A stretch of 64,000 nucleotides of DNA from Serratia quinivorans (GCA_900457075.1 UGYN01000002.1:4712001-4776000), one strand, 5' to 3'; counted from the stretch's first letter, positions 37,983 through 48,639 are shown. Notes: a model not told the origin generated them from the letters alone. Numbers and translations: made by a program.

Positions 37983-38825
37983 TTACAGACCCAGCAGACC
38001 TACCCAATAACCGAAGATACCGATGGCGAAGAAGCCAATGATGATCCACAACGCATTCACTTTCCTGCGCAGCAGCCACATACAGCCGAAGGTCAGCAGC
38101 AGCGGCACCAGGCCCGGCATCAACTGGTCGAGGATGGTTTGCACCGTGGTCACCGTGGTATGCCCGGTCTGGTCGGTGATCTTCGATACCACCAGCGGGA
38201 TATTCACGTGCGTCCACTTGTTAACCAAAGCCCCCATGACAAACAGGCCAAGAATGGACGCTCCTTCCGTCAGTTTTTGCAGGAAGCCGCCGCCCATATC
38301 ATTAACGATATCCACGCCTTTGCGATAACCGTAGGCCACGCCGTAATAGCGGGTCAACAGGCGCACCAGGTTGAACAGGACGAAAAACAGAATCGGGCCC
38401 AGCAGGCTGCCGCTCATGGCAATACCGGCGCCGAGCGCAGCGAATACCGGACGTACGGTACCCCAGAAAATCGGGTCGCCGACACCGGCTAAAGGCCCCA
38501 TCAAACCGACTTTGATACCGTTGATGGCCGCATCGTCGATAGGCGCGCCGTTAGCACGCTGTTCTTCCATCGCCATGGTAACGCCAAGGACCGGCGCCGC
38601 CACGTAAGGGTGGGTGTTAAAGAACTCCAGATGGCGCTTGATCGCCTGTTTGCGGTCGTCGTTATTTTCCGGATACAGGCGACGGATCACCGGCACCATT
38701 GAGAAGCAAAAACCCAGCGCCTGCATACGTTCGAAGTTCCATGAACCCTGGAACAGATTCGAGCGCATAAACACACCGCGAATATCGGCCGGCGTGAGTT
38801 TCTTTTGAGCTGTTGTATCAACCAT
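37983..38825 (-). CDS. manZ: mannose PTS IID component
   Basis: Membrane subunit of the mannose/glucosamine/N-acetylglucosamine phosphotransferase. SDIRGVF-like start (TPADIRGVFMRSNLFQGSWNFERMQALGFCF), GVGDPIFWGT and the ending YWVGLLGL match E. coli ManZ over its length. GGTGAG precedes the ATG at 38825. Downstream of manY with 15 bases between. Confidence 0.97.
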   Translation of the reverse strand: MVDTTAQKKLTPADIRGVFMRSNLFQGSWNFERMQALGFCFSMVPVIRRLYPENNDDRKQAIKRHLEFFNTHPYVAAPVLGVTMAMEEQRANGAPIDDAAINGIKVGLMGPLAGVGDPIFWGTVRPVFAALGAGIAMSGSLLGPILFFVLFNLVRLLTRYYGVAYGYRKGVDIVNDMGGGFLQKLTEGASILGLFVMGALVNKWTHVNIPLVVSKITDQTGHTTVTTVQTILDQLMPGLVPLLLTFGCMWLLRRKVNALWIIIGFFAIGIFGYWVGLLGL

Positions 38826-38840
38826 TTCTCTCACCTATTC

Positions 38841-39641
38841 CTAGTCGAGTTCGTTATCGAGGTCGTTGGCATTTGCCGGGCCAGCCTGGACTACCTGAGA
38901 CTTGTTGTATTTCGGGCTGAGCTGGATATAAAGCACGGCCATCACCACGCCGATCACGCCGAGGGCGACCAGGTTAAAGTTGGTGAAGGCAGCGGTAACG
39001 AAGCCGAGGTAGAAGAATGGCATCAGGTAGCCGGCACGCATCATGTTGATCACCATGGCATAACCAACCACCACGATCATCCCGCCGGCGATGTTCAGGC
39101 CGCTGGTGACGACTTCCGGGATCGAGTTAAGCAGCGCGTGAACGCCAGATGTCCCCACCGAGATAGCGACGATAACGGCCGGAATGGCAATACGCATCGC
39201 CTGCAGCAGCAGGGCAGAGATATGCAGCCAGGTGATGGCTCGCAAACTGCCTCGCTCCGCCGCGCTGTCCGCCGCGTGCTGGAAGGCCACGGTCAGGGTA
39301 CGCACGATGATGGTCAGCACTTGCCCGGCCGCCGCCAGCGGAATGGCCAGGGCGATACCGGCACCGACGCTTTGTCCGCCGGCAATAACCAGAATGGTGG
39401 AAATAATTGACGCCAACGCCGCATCTGGCGCTACCGCCGCACCGATGTTCATCCAGCCCAGGGCGATCATCTCCAGCGTACCGCCGATGATGATACCGGT
39501 TTTCATGTCACCGAGAATAAAGCCGATCAGGGTACAGGCGACCAGCGGACGGTGGAACTGAAACTCGTCGAGGACGGAACCCATCCCGGCGATACAGGCA
39601 ACGATAAATATCAGTACAATCTGAAGAGTGGTAATCTCCAT
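38841..39641 (-). CDS. manY: mannose PTS IIC component
   Basis: Polytopic membrane channel of the mannose PTS, 266 residues, starting MEITTLQIVLIFIVACIAG and with DEFQFHRPLVACTLIG. Middle gene of manXYZ. The IIC-IID complex is also the known DNA entry and bacteriocin receptor in other bacteria. Confidence 0.97.
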   Translation of the reverse strand: MEITTLQIVLIFIVACIAGMGSVLDEFQFHRPLVACTLIGFILGDMKTGIIIGGTLEMIALGWMNIGAAVAPDAALASIISTILVIAGGQSVGAGIALAIPLAAAGQVLTIIVRTLTVAFQHAADSAAERGSLRAITWLHISALLLQAMRIAIPAVIVAISVGTSGVHALLNSIPEVVTSGLNIAGGMIVVVGYAMVINMMRAGYLMPFFYLGFVTAAFTNFNLVALGVIGVVMAVLYIQLSPKYNKSQVVQAGPANANDLDNELD

Positions 39642-39696
39642 TGCACTTCTCCTATGACCAAAGATCTCTGAGTAAAATAATTATTGGCTGTCGCCA

Positions 39697-40668
39697 TTAA
39701 TTGAGTTTGTTAATCAGGTCCATCATTTTTAACCGACTGTCGGACGAGACTTTACGAACTTCCAATTCAATACCGCGCTCGTTTAATTTCTTAAACGCTT
39801 CGATATCTTTTTCGTCAACCGAGACGGCGTTGTTCACCTGGGTTTTGCCCTGACGGAACGCCATACCACCGATATTCACCGATTTGATATCCACGCCGGC
39901 TTCCACCAAACGCCAGACATCGGTCGGGTTGGTAAACAGCAGCATCACGCGATCGCCGGCATATTTCGGGTTGTTCCACACGCGGATGGCTTTCGCTACG
40001 TCGACCACGTGTGCGGTGACGCCCGGCGGGGCAACCTGAGTCAGCAAGGTTTTGCGAACGTGGTCGGCGGCGACTTCGTCGCTGATCACGATGATACGGC
40101 TGACGTCGGTTTCCTTGGTCCAACGGGTCGCGACCTGACCGTGGATCAAACGGTCATCGATACGGGCCAGGCCGATTTTCATATGGTCATTGGGACCCAG
40201 CGGCGCCTGAGGGGCGGCGGGTTTAGCGGTGGGAACACTTTGTGGTGCCGCGGGCTTAACACTCTCTTCGGCCGGTTTTTTCAGCGCTTTCACGCCTTCA
40301 CGACCGGTTTCCAACGCCAGCGCGACCAGTTCGTCGAAGCCAGGGTTGTCGTCTCGTGCCATGAACGTTTCCACCAGCATCGGAATGTTAACCCCGGTGA
40401 CGACCTCATAGTTCTCTTTATCGACGGCGATGCGGCTGGCCGCGTTGAACGGGCTGCCGCCCCAGGTATCCACCAGGAACAGGACGCCACCACTGGTGTC
40501 TAGTCCGCTGATTTTACCCTTGTACTTCTCGATTAACGTTTCGGCATTCTCACCAGGGACGAAATCTATAAAAGCGACGTTATCCTGTTCGCCCAATAGC
40601 ATTTCCGTGGTCTTCAGCAATTGTTCTGCTGCGGTCCCGTGTGTGCCGATGATAATAGCTATTGCCAC
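39697..40668 (-). CDS. manX: mannose PTS IIAB component
   Basis: Cytoplasmic phosphocarrier of 323 residues. IIA domain with phospho-His in IIGTHG (residue 9-10), an Ala/Pro-rich linker around residues 135-155, then the IIB domain with phospho-His in RIDDRLIHGQVATRW. First gene of manXYZ, 55 bases from manY. Confidence 0.97.
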   Translation of the reverse strand: MAIAIIIGTHGTAAEQLLKTTEMLLGEQDNVAFIDFVPGENAETLIEKYKGKISGLDTSGGVLFLVDTWGGSPFNAASRIAVDKENYEVVTGVNIPMLVETFMARDDNPGFDELVALALETGREGVKALKKPAEESVKPAAPQSVPTAKPAAPQAPLGPNDHMKIGLARIDDRLIHGQVATRWTKETDVSRIIVISDEVAADHVRKTLLTQVAPPGVTAHVVDVAKAIRVWNNPKYAGDRVMLLFTNPTDVWRLVEAGVDIKSVNIGGMAFRQGKTQVNNAVSVDEKDIEAFKKLNERGIELEVRKVSSDSRLKMMDLINKLN

Positions 40669-41243
40669 TCGCTACCTCCTCATAGAACTTCATGCACGGA
40701 TGGTGTGTTGGTTCAGTTCATTTTATTGCTGGCGGTCACTTCCGTGGTTCAGATACATTATGGTAGAAATTTAGAAACCCGCCGTTAACATTTCTCGCGC
40801 AGTTTCAAAAGCCTGTGCGCGTTGATCCACGCCAGCGCCATTTATTTTAGTGAGTGAAAAAATAAATTTTGTGACATTGCTCTGCTATTGAGCGCTCGGA
40901 TTACTCCTAACCCGGTGTTTGCGGAATTAAACAACAGAGCTGTTACAAGACGATGCAGAAGGTAAAAAAGCTTCTTTGCCGGCCAAAAAATTCCTGCTAG
41001 AGTATTTCTTCTTTCATATTCAGGAGTGAAGGGCCTCAGCCCACCCTATGGACTGTCACCGAAGTTACTGTTTTTCAAGGTTCCACCCGCCACCTGTTGG
41101 CGTAGTACAAATCACACGGCCGCTCGGCCATTCCCCGGTACTGCAATCCCGATATCTTGCTATTTCTGTCCGCGCCTTTGCTGCGTCGGCATCGTCACGC
41201 CTGAGCATCGCTCGGCCATCCTGTCTTTTTTTCGGAGTCTGAT
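40669..41243. other. divergent promoter region of manXYZ and yoaE
   Basis: No gene supported. The left half holds the manX promoter and a NagC/Mlc-like motif at 40842-40862. The right half, from about 41010, looks like a long GC-rich leader of yoaE; TTGCCG-N16-TAGAGT near 40977-41004 is a possible promoter. Confidence 0.45.
40842..40862 (-). promoter_or_regulatory. NagC/Mlc-like operator upstream of manX
   Basis: On the reverse strand TTTTTTCACTCACTAAAATAA agrees with most positions of the NagC/Mlc consensus TTATTT(Y)(R)-N3-CRCRAA(D)TAA except the central CRC. manXYZ is repressed by Mlc and NagC in E. coli. Confidence 0.35.
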
Positions 41244-42788
41244 ATGGAATTTCTAATGGACCCCTCAATTTGGGCTGGGTTACTGACACTGGTGGTATTG
41301 GAAATCGTACTGGGTATCGACAACCTGGTGTTTATCGCCATTCTGGCCGATAAACTGCCGCCGAAGCAGCGCGATAAAGCGCGTATCCTCGGCCTGTCGC
41401 TGGCGCTGTTTATGCGTCTTGGCCTGTTGTCGGTGATTTCCTGGATGGTGACGCTGACCATGCCGCTGTTTAGCGTCGGGGAGTTCAGCTTCTCCGGTCG
41501 CGACCTGATCCTGTTGTTTGGTGGTGTGTTCCTGTTGTTCAAGGCCACCATGGAGCTGCACGAACGGCTGGAAGGGCAAACGCACCAGGATGGCGCCAAC
41601 CGTGGCTACGCCAAATTCTGGGCGGTGGTGGTACAGATAGTGATCCTTGACGCCGTGTTCTCACTCGACGCGGTAATTACCGCCGTGGGCATGGTGAACG
41701 ACCTGCCGGTTATGATGACCGCCGTTGTCATCGCCATGGTGGTGATGCTGGTGGCTTCCAAACCGCTGACCAACTTCGTTAATGCGCATCCTACTATTGT
41801 GGTGCTGTGCCTGAGCTTCCTGTTGATGATCGGCCTTAGCCTGATCGCCGAAGGCTTTGGTTTGCATATTCCTAAAGGTTACCTGTATGCCGCAATTGGC
41901 TTCTCGATCCTGATCGAGCTGTTTAACCAGATTGCCCGCCGTAACTTTATCAAACATCAGGCTCATCGCCCGATGCGTGAACGCACCGCAGAGGCGATCA
42001 TGCGCCTGATGGGGCAGCAGCGCGCACAGCAGACTGACGAAGCGGCACCGCTACCGGTGAATGAAACCTTCGCCGAGGAAGAGCGTTATATGATCAGTGG
42101 CGTGTTGACGCTGGCCTCACGTTCTTTGCGTAGCGTGATGACGCCGCGCACCGATATTTCATGGGTGGATTGCGATCGTTCCCGTGAAGAGGTGCGTGAA
42201 CAACTGCTGGATACGCCGCATAGCCTGTTCCCTGTGTGCCGCGACTCGCTGGATGAAATTATCGGCGTGGTGCGTGCCAAGGATCTGCTGGTGGCCGTAG
42301 AGCGGGGTGAGGATATCGCCGAGTTCGCCGCGCGTACGCCACCGATTGTGGTGCCGGACACCATGGACGTGATTAACCTGTTGGCGGTATTGCGCCGTGC
42401 CAAGGGGCGTCTGGTGGTGGTTACCAACGAATTTGGTGTCGTGCAGGGGCTGGTCACGCCACTGGACGTGCTGGAGGCGATTGCCGGTGAATTCCCGGAC
42501 GAGGATGAAACGCCGGATATCGTGGTGGAAGATGCCAGTTGGCTGGTGAAGGGCGGCGCCGACCTGCACTCACTGGAGCAGGCGCTGAACTGCGACGATC
42601 TGGTCAGTCCGACGGCGGACTTCGCCACTCTGGCGGGGTTCCTGCTGTCCCACTACGGCCAAATGCCGGCGGTGGGCGAAACGGTGGAGCTTAACCGACT
42701 GCGTTTCGAAGTCGTTGCCGTGTCCGAGTACCGCATTGAACTGGTGCGTATTACCAAAGTTGAACCTCACGACGAGGAACACCAGTAA
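41244..42788 (+). CDS. yoaE: TerC-family membrane protein with CBS and CorC domains
   Basis: 514 residues: an N-terminal TerC domain of seven helices starting [32 protein letters not shown], then two CBS domains (about 290-410) and a C-terminal CorC/HlyC transporter-associated domain. TerC proteins are linked to metal ion, especially Mn, export during secretion; the exact role of YoaE is not settled. It is divergent from manXYZ as in E. coli. Confidence 0.93.
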   Translation: MEFLMDPSIWAGLLTLVVLEIVLGIDNLVFIAILADKLPPKQRDKARILGLSLALFMRLGLLSVISWMVTLTMPLFSVGEFSFSGRDLILLFGGVFLLFKATMELHERLEGQTHQDGANRGYAKFWAVVVQIVILDAVFSLDAVITAVGMVNDLPVMMTAVVIAMVVMLVASKPLTNFVNAHPTIVVLCLSFLLMIGLSLIAEGFGLHIPKGYLYAAIGFSILIELFNQIARRNFIKHQAHRPMRERTAEAIMRLMGQQRAQQTDEAAPLPVNETFAEEERYMISGVLTLASRSLRSVMTPRTDISWVDCDRSREEVREQLLDTPHSLFPVCRDSLDEIIGVVRAKDLLVAVERGEDIAEFAARTPPIVVPDTMDVINLLAVLRRAKGRLVVVTNEFGVVQGLVTPLDVLEAIAGEFPDEDETPDIVVEDASWLVKGGADLHSLEQALNCDDLVSPTADFATLAGFLLSHYGQMPAVGETVELNRLRFEVVAVSEYRIELVRITKVEPHDEEHQ

Positions 42789-42795
42789 CCTACGG

Positions 42796-42825
42796 GCCGG
42801 AGGCATCACGCCTCCGGCTTGCTTT
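42796..42825. terminator. terminator between yoaE and pdeD
   Basis: GCCGGAGGC / GCCTCCGGC with a five-base loop, then TTGCTTT. It overlaps the last codons of pdeD. Confidence 0.8.
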
Positions 42826-44422
42826 CCTGCTCCATCCGCCGTTCCTCCCGCTGATTCACCGCCCGCAACCGCGACTCATACTGCTGTAACCACAGTGGGA
42901 ATACATTGATTGGCATCGGTTTGGCGAAATAGAACCCCTGCAACGCGTTCACCTCGCGCGAACGCAGATAATCCGCCTGTTCTGCGGTTTCTACCCCTTC
43001 CGCCACCAGTTTCAGCTTCAGGCGATGTGCCAGGGTAATGATGGTATCGGTGACGGTGGCGTTAATCGCATCGGTACCTATGGCCGCGGTGAAACCCCGG
43101 TCGATTTTCAACACGTCAGGGCTGAGTTTTTTCAGGTAACTGAGTGAACTGTGCCCAGTGCCAAAGTCGTCGATAGCCAGCATGATGCCCATTTCCTTCA
43201 GAGTTTTGATTTGTTCATACTGAATTTCCGACAGGGCGGTACGTTCGGTCAACTCAAGCATCAGCGAAGGCATGGGATGGGCAGGAAGCCACAGACGGCG
43301 GATATCATCGATAATGGTCACCCCGTTGAAATGCTCGGCCGCGACGTTGATGCTGATATAAAACGACGGGCGTGGCGGGAACAACTGCAGGTTTTCCACC
43401 ACGGTGCTCATCAGGTAACGGGTCAGAGCGATGATCAAGCCATGCTGTTCCGCCAGCGGGATAAACACGTCGGGGGAAATCCAGCCCTGTCGTTTGTTTT
43501 TCCAGCGCAGCAGCATTTCAACCCCGACACAGCGGCCGGTTTCAGCATTGATGATGGGCTGACAGTAAACACGGAATTCGCGGCGGGAAATGGCATGACC
43601 AATGTGGTACGACAGGCTCATGCGATTAGCGGTGAGCAGATACACCACATAGGCCGCCAGCAGACTGATCAACAACGACAGCGGGATATGGCGCGGCAGC
43701 GCCGCCAGCGCCAACATGCTGGCCTGCGGGCCGAACAGTGAAATAGAGAACGGATACCGAGTGGATTTCGCGGTATAGCGCAGGTCAGTGGTCAGGGTAT
43801 CGCTGCGCAGGATTTCCCGACGCCCATACTCCAGGCTGTAGTTGCCGACGTTCAGCACTACGCGCTGCGCGTAGGGTTCCTGAGGTTCCAGCAGGAAGTT
43901 CGCCAATAGCTCAATATTGAACACGTGCAACACGCCGTTACTGTTGTTATCCGGCTGCGCGGGGGTCCACATGATCAGGGTCGGCACGCCTTTGGCGACA
44001 GAGAGCGAAGGGCGCAATACCAGCTTCGCGCCATCGTTTGCTACGCTGGGTAAAATAGTGCTGAAAAGGTACTTTCGGGTGCCAAACAGGCTGGAACAGT
44101 AAATAACCCCGTCCTTAACCAACAGCATTGCCCGCAGAGCCTGGTTTTGCGCAGCGCGAAAACGCAGCGTTGGCATCACCTCTTCACAGGTGGAGCCCAC
44201 TAGAGGCATGGAACGCTCGGCCTGTTGCTTTGCCGGTGTCAGCAGATCGTTAATCTTGGCGACGGTGCGGGTAGCGAGCACCTGCCGGTTTTGTTCAATA
44301 GTGCCAATCTCTTGATAATAACGGGTGTAGAGCGATAACAGCAGAATAGCCAACCCGACCGCCCCGGCCAGTAGCCAACGGTAATAGCGGTATTTGCTCA
44401 CGGCAAGTTGGGTCATCAACAT
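42806..44422 (-). CDS. pdeD: c-di-GMP phosphodiesterase with CSS domain
   Basis: 538 residues. An N-terminal helix, then a periplasmic CSS-motif sensor domain with VIYCSSLFG (redox-sensitive Cys pair), a second helix near residue 245, and a C-terminal EAL domain with VEMLLRW in place of EALLRW, the ELTERT Mg ligand region, the IDDFGTG motif and KIDRGF. Degrades c-di-GMP to pGpG; matches E. coli YoaD/PdeD by order and length. The EML variant keeps the catalytic Glu. Confidence 0.93.
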   Translation of the reverse strand: MLMTQLAVSKYRYYRWLLAGAVGLAILLLSLYTRYYQEIGTIEQNRQVLATRTVAKINDLLTPAKQQAERSMPLVGSTCEEVMPTLRFRAAQNQALRAMLLVKDGVIYCSSLFGTRKYLFSTILPSVANDGAKLVLRPSLSVAKGVPTLIMWTPAQPDNNSNGVLHVFNIELLANFLLEPQEPYAQRVVLNVGNYSLEYGRREILRSDTLTTDLRYTAKSTRYPFSISLFGPQASMLALAALPRHIPLSLLISLLAAYVVYLLTANRMSLSYHIGHAISRREFRVYCQPIINAETGRCVGVEMLLRWKNKRQGWISPDVFIPLAEQHGLIIALTRYLMSTVVENLQLFPPRPSFYISINVAAEHFNGVTIIDDIRRLWLPAHPMPSLMLELTERTALSEIQYEQIKTLKEMGIMLAIDDFGTGHSSLSYLKKLSPDVLKIDRGFTAAIGTDAINATVTDTIITLAHRLKLKLVAEGVETAEQADYLRSREVNALQGFYFAKPMPINVFPLWLQQYESRLRAVNQREERRMEQESKPEA

Positions 44423-44660
44423 CGCTAAATCCTTGTTCGGTAAGCCAGCCCTGAATCACCGTCAGGCCAAACTGCCCTGAATGATACTTGGCTAATTCTA
44501 GCCTGTCGTTATACAAGAGTGATGTTAACCCAATAAATTATTTAAATTTGGCGAAACAGAGGGCTAAATTGCCGGTTAACTGTGGGATAGGGTTTTGAAT
44601 AGCAGATGTGACGTTGTCACTAAAAAGGGGCAATGATTTGGCTGACTCAGGGGCAGGAAG
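44423..44660. other. pdeD upstream region
   Basis: No gene. It contains the palindrome GTGAC-GTT-GTCAC (44608-44620), a possible regulator site of pdeD, and AT-rich promoter-like sequence around 44520-44560. The repeat element follows. Confidence 0.4.
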
Positions 44661-44876
44661 AAAAACCCCGCCGGAAGGTGCAATGCCGTTCAGTTAAGCA
44701 AAGTTCTGAATAAGGATGTACGACGTTGTTTAAGTGGGCGTCCCCCTCTCCCGAGGGAGAGGGCCGGGGTGAGGGGCTTTCGCGTTGGTATGTATCCCCT
44801 CACCCTAACCCTCTCCCAAAGGAGAGGGAACAATATCACCTTAACTGACCAGCATTGCCGCCGGAAGGCGGGGTTT
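44661..44876. repeat. 216-bp imperfect inverted-repeat element (MITE-like)
   Basis: The outer arms are imperfect inverses: the left arm (44661-44698, AACCCCGCC...CAATGCCGTTCAGTTAAG) pairs with the right arm (44840-44876, CTTAACTGACCAGCATTG...GGCGGGGTT). Inside lie two further inverted blocks built from CCCCTCTCCC / GGGAGAGGG and the 22-base repeat also found at 11083. There is no gene inside. This layout resembles miniature inverted-repeat or ERIC-like elements of enteric bacteria. Confidence 0.65.
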
Positions 44877-44881
44877 GAGGG

Positions 44882-46246
44882 TCAGTCACACTGCACTTTG
44901 ATCGCCAGACCGCCGCGAGAAGTTTCGCGATATTTGGCGTTCATGTCTTTACCGGTTTCGTACATGGTTTCGATGACCTTATCCAGCGAGACACGTGGTT
45001 CACTGGTACGACGCAATGCCATACGCGCCGAGTTGATCGCCTTCACGGAAGCAATGGCGTTACGTTCAATGCAAGGAACCTGAACCTGACCGGCAACCGG
45101 GTCACAGGTCAGCCCCAGGTTGTGCTCCATGCCGATCTCTGCCGCGATGCAAACCTGCTCCGGGCTGGCGCCCAGCAGTTCGGCCAGGCCGGCCGCGGCC
45201 ATTGAACAGGCCACGCCCACTTCACCCTGACAACCCACTTCGGCGCCGGAGATAGAGGCGTTCATCTTGTACAATGCGCCTACTGCGCCCGCTGCCATAA
45301 AGTAACGGATATAAATATCCGGGCTGACGGATTCAATAAAGTGGTCATAGTAAGCCAGTACGGCAGGGACGATGCCACAGGCGCCGTTGGTCGGTGCGGT
45401 GACGACTCGGCCGCCGGCCGCGTTCTCTTCGTTGACCGCCAATGCGAACATGTTGACCCAGTCAATCACGTTCATTGGATCGTTGGACAGTTTGTCGGAA
45501 GACACCAGCATGCGACGCAGCGCAGAGGCACGGCGTGGCACACGCAGTGGCCCCGGCAGTACGCCCTCGGTATTCAGGCCACGATCGATACAGGCGCGCA
45601 TGGTCTGCCAGATATTACCGAAGTAGGTCTCGATATCCTGCTTGCTGTGCAGAGCCAGTTCGTTCTGCATCACCAGGCCGGAAAACGACAGTCCGGTATC
45701 ACGGCAGTGGGCGAGAATATCACGGGCAAAACTGAACGGATAAGGGACGCTCAGCTCGTGCGCGTCGGCTTTACCGAAGTTCTCTTCGTCGACGATAAAA
45801 CCGCCGCCGAGTGAGTAGTAAGTCTTGCTGTAAACTTGTTTATCCCCGGCGAAGGCGTGGATCTGCATGCCGTTCTCATGCAGCGGCAAATTGTCGCTGC
45901 GGAAAACCATGCCGCCGTCACGCGGGAAATCAACCTCATGCGAGCCGTTGGCCAGCATCAGGCGTTGACGTTGTTCTACATCGCGAATAAAGCCCGGGAT
46001 GCTATCGATATCAACGGTGTCGGGCATATTGCCCGCCAGGCCGAGGATGATAGCGATATCGGTATGGTGACCTTTACCGGTCAATGAGAGTGAGCCGTAA
46101 ACATCTACGGCAACACGCGTGATAGAAGGCATCAGGCCTTGATTTACCAGATCGTCGACAAACTGTTTGCCGGCTTTCATCGGTCCAACCGTATGAGAGC
46201 TGGACGGGCCGATGCCGATCTTAAACATGTCGAAAACGCTAATCAC
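44882..46246 (-). CDS. sdaA: L-serine dehydratase 1 (4Fe-4S)
   Basis: Deaminates L-serine to pyruvate and ammonia. 454 residues, the same as E. coli, from a GTG at 46246 with AAGGAG seven bases upstream. The beta domain starts SVFDMFKIGIGPSSSHTVGPM. The alpha domain has the Fe-S cysteines in TNGACGIVPAV, LTCDPVAG and VPCIERNAIAS, and the C-terminal Cys tail (VQCD) that inserts in the active site. Confidence 0.96.
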   Translation of the reverse strand: MISVFDMFKIGIGPSSSHTVGPMKAGKQFVDDLVNQGLMPSITRVAVDVYGSLSLTGKGHHTDIAIILGLAGNMPDTVDIDSIPGFIRDVEQRQRLMLANGSHEVDFPRDGGMVFRSDNLPLHENGMQIHAFAGDKQVYSKTYYSLGGGFIVDEENFGKADAHELSVPYPFSFARDILAHCRDTGLSFSGLVMQNELALHSKQDIETYFGNIWQTMRACIDRGLNTEGVLPGPLRVPRRASALRRMLVSSDKLSNDPMNVIDWVNMFALAVNEENAAGGRVVTAPTNGACGIVPAVLAYYDHFIESVSPDIYIRYFMAAGAVGALYKMNASISGAEVGCQGEVGVACSMAAAGLAELLGASPEQVCIAAEIGMEHNLGLTCDPVAGQVQVPCIERNAIASVKAINSARMALRRTSEPRVSLDKVIETMYETGKDMNAKYRETSRGGLAIKVQCD

Positions 46247-46690
46247 GCTAAAACTCCTTAGAGGCATATTGTTATGGCTGCAGCGGTTAAAAACCGAGCA
46301 GGGAACAGCGATATTGTAAAAGGGCCGCACGGGTTTGGCTGCCTTTTTCGCATGAAATTAAATAATCCTTGGTGTTAGTTTTTTACTGATTGCCGCAGGC
46401 ATTCGGCCGTTCGTGGAACATCCGTTGCCTAAACTCGGTTAATGGCAATCGCGCCAGCTTCCGCTGCTGAACGCGGCCGGCTTAAACCCTGCTGAAATAG
46501 TGGTTTATTCCGGACTGCGGTATTTTACAGGTATTTCGTAAGGTTGAAGAGAGGGTTTACAGTTTTTTTAAAACTCTGATAGCCAGAAAGGTAGTTTAAA
46601 AAGCAAACCAATGAAGTGATGCCGATCGCTTTACCCACGCCTGTTGCGCAGGTAACCGTTTGGCTTGTGATGGGCATCACATTATTGGCG
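46247..46690. other. sdaA upstream region
   Basis: 444 bases without a gene, between the nudL stop and the sdaA start. AT-rich promoter-like DNA around 46330-46390 and 46555-46610, and a perfect CRP site at the far end (46666-46681). Confidence 0.5.
46666..46681. promoter_or_regulatory. CRP site upstream of sdaA
   Basis: TGTGATGGGCATCACA matches TGTGA-N6-TCACA fully. It lies 10 bases from the nudL stop and about 420 bases before the sdaA start. Confidence 0.7.
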
Positions 46691-47269
46691 TTAAATGCTG
46701 ACCTGCTGTGCCAGTCGTCGAATGATGGCGGCGGTCATTCCCCAGACAAATTGGCTCTGATACCAGGACAGATAAATGCGGTGTGAATGACCGGCGCGGT
46801 GAATATCCAACGGATAATAGCGCGAAAGCGTCAGCGCTTCGTGCAGCGGCATTTCAAAAACCTCGGCCACTTCGTCTTCATTGGCGAAAAATTGCACGTC
46901 GGGTGAGATCAAACCAACCACCGGGGTCACCTGAAAACCGGTGCTGCTGTCGAGGGGGGCCAGTTGACCCAGAATGGTCACGGCCTGAGGTGGGATAGCC
47001 ACTTCCTCCTGAGCTTCACGCAGGGCGGTGATAATCGCCGAGGCGTCTTCAGCATCGGTTTTACCCCCCGGAAATGCCACCTGGCCCGGATGTTTGCGCA
47101 GTGAGTCGGCGCGGCGGGTCAACAACAGGGTAGGTTCGGGGCGGCAGATAATCGGGATCAGCACCGCTGCGGGCCGAACGTTATGTGAAATCTGCGATGC
47201 CTGTGGCAGTTGCAGCTGAAAGCGGCTGATAAAGGCCGCCAGCGAGGTGGGATAAGTCGGTGGGTTCAT
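46691..47269 (-). CDS. nudL: Nudix hydrolase, CoA pyrophosphatase
   Basis: 192 residues as in E. coli NudL (YeaB). Nudix box [20 protein letters not shown] followed by EEV, preceded by the CoA-family [22 protein letters not shown] pattern. Hydrolyses CoA and derivatives to 3',5'-ADP and phosphopantetheine in family members. Its ATG overlaps the pabB stop by four bases. Confidence 0.94.
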   Translation of the reverse strand: MNPPTYPTSLAAFISRFQLQLPQASQISHNVRPAAVLIPIICRPEPTLLLTRRADSLRKHPGQVAFPGGKTDAEDASAIITALREAQEEVAIPPQAVTILGQLAPLDSSTGFQVTPVVGLISPDVQFFANEDEVAEVFEMPLHEALTLSRYYPLDIHRAGHSHRIYLSWYQSQFVWGMTAAIIRRLAQQVSI

Positions 47270-48639
47270 GAAGCGATAAACTCCCCCAATTGCGGCAGAA
47301 TGCGGCCGACTTTATCAAAGGTTTCCTGATATTCCGCCTGTTCCTGACTGTCGGCAACGATACCACCTCCGGCGGAACAGTAAATGCGGCCGTTTTCGGT
47401 GATCAGGGTGCGGATAGTGATGTTGGTGTCCATGGTGCCGCAGGCACTGATATACCCGATGCTGCCGCAGTAGGCGTTTCGTCGCTGCGGCTCCAGCTCT
47501 TCAATAATTTCCATGGCTCGTACCTTGGGCGCCCCGGTAATGGAACCGCCCGGGAAGCAGGCGCGCAGCAGTTCGGTCGCCGGAGTGCGTAGCGGCAGGG
47601 TAGCGGTGATGGTGCTGACCAGATGGTGTACCGCCGGGAAGGGTTCGACCACAAACAGTTCGGGAACCTGCACGCTGCCCGGTTCGGCAACTCGGCCGAT
47701 ATCATTGCGCAGTAAATCTACAATCATCAGGTTCTCCGCACGGTCTTTGCTGGAGTTTGCCAAGCGTTGTGCCTGCTGCGCATCCTGATCGGCATCGGCC
47801 AGCCGCGGCAGCGTGCCTTTGATCGGGCGGGTCTGAATATGTTGGTTTTCCAGCCACAAAAAGCGCTCGGGTGAAACGCTTAGCACGGCGTTATCCGGCA
47901 GACGCAGGAAGGCAGAGAAGGGTGCGCGATTGCTGGCGCTCAATTGCTGAAAGGCTTGCCATTCATCGCCCTGATAATCGGCAGCAAAACGTTGCGCCAG
48001 ATTGATTTGATAACAGTCGCCACTGCGCAGGTAATGCTGAATACGCTGGAACTTTTCACCGTACTGCCGTCGCGTCATATTGGCCTGCCAGGGGCTGGTC
48101 AGGGCAAATGCCGACTCTGGCGCAGGCTGCTGATTGCGGAGCCACTGCCAGCGCTGTTCCCCATCACCATAGCTGAGTAACGTCAGCGTCTGTCGGTGGT
48201 GATCGGCTATCACTGCCCAGTCGTAAATACCGACCGCCATATCCGGCAGCGTGATATCTGCCTGTGCCCACTGAGGCAGTTTTTCTACCCGACGACCCAA
48301 ATCGTAACCGAACAACCCGAGGGCGCCGCCCTGGAACGGCAAGCAGGCATCCACCTGCGGGTGCAGGTTCAGCTGTTCCAGCTGCTGTTGTATCAGGCGG
48401 AAAGGATCTTCCGGCGACGTCCAATGCTCTTCACCGCGACGGATCTCGGTAATGGGGCCACGAGTGCTCAGGGTTGCACAGGGTTGCGCCACCAGAATAT
48501 CGAAACGGTTATGTGAGTGTTCGGCAAAACCGGAATGTAGCAACATCGCCCAAGGCTGTGAGGCCAGTGGGGCAAACAGCTCCAGCAGGGCGGTGCGGGT
48601 GTAGGGTAAAGACTTAATATTCGGTGCGGTTGCGCTCAT
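47266..48639 (-). CDS. pabB: aminodeoxychorismate synthase component I
   Basis: Makes 4-amino-4-deoxychorismate from chorismate and ammonia supplied by PabA, on the folate path. Chorismate-binding domain with [42 protein letters not shown] and YCGSIGY is intact. About 457 residues from the ATG at 48639 (GAGG close upstream). Operon with nudL. Confidence 0.95.
   Translation of the reverse strand: MSATAPNIKSLPYTRTALLELFAPLASQPWAMLLHSGFAEHSHNRFDILVAQPCATLSTRGPITEIRRGEEHWTSPEDPFRLIQQQLEQLNLHPQVDACLPFQGGALGLFGYDLGRRVEKLPQWAQADITLPDMAVGIYDWAVIADHHRQTLTLLSYGDGEQRWQWLRNQQPAPESAFALTSPWQANMTRRQYGEKFQRIQHYLRSGDCYQINLAQRFAADYQGDEWQAFQQLSASNRAPFSAFLRLPDNAVLSVSPERFLWLENQHIQTRPIKGTLPRLADADQDAQQAQRLANSSKDRAENLMIVDLLRNDIGRVAEPGSVQVPELFVVEPFPAVHHLVSTITATLPLRTPATELLRACFPGGSITGAPKVRAMEIIEELEPQRRNAYCGSIGYISACGTMDTNITIRTLITENGRIYCSAGGGIVADSQEQAEYQETFDKVGRILPQLGEFIAS

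Noticed and set aside
44608..44620. GTGAC-GTT-GTCAC as a CRP site
   Set aside because: Half-site spacing is one base too short for CRP; recorded only as an unassigned palindrome.
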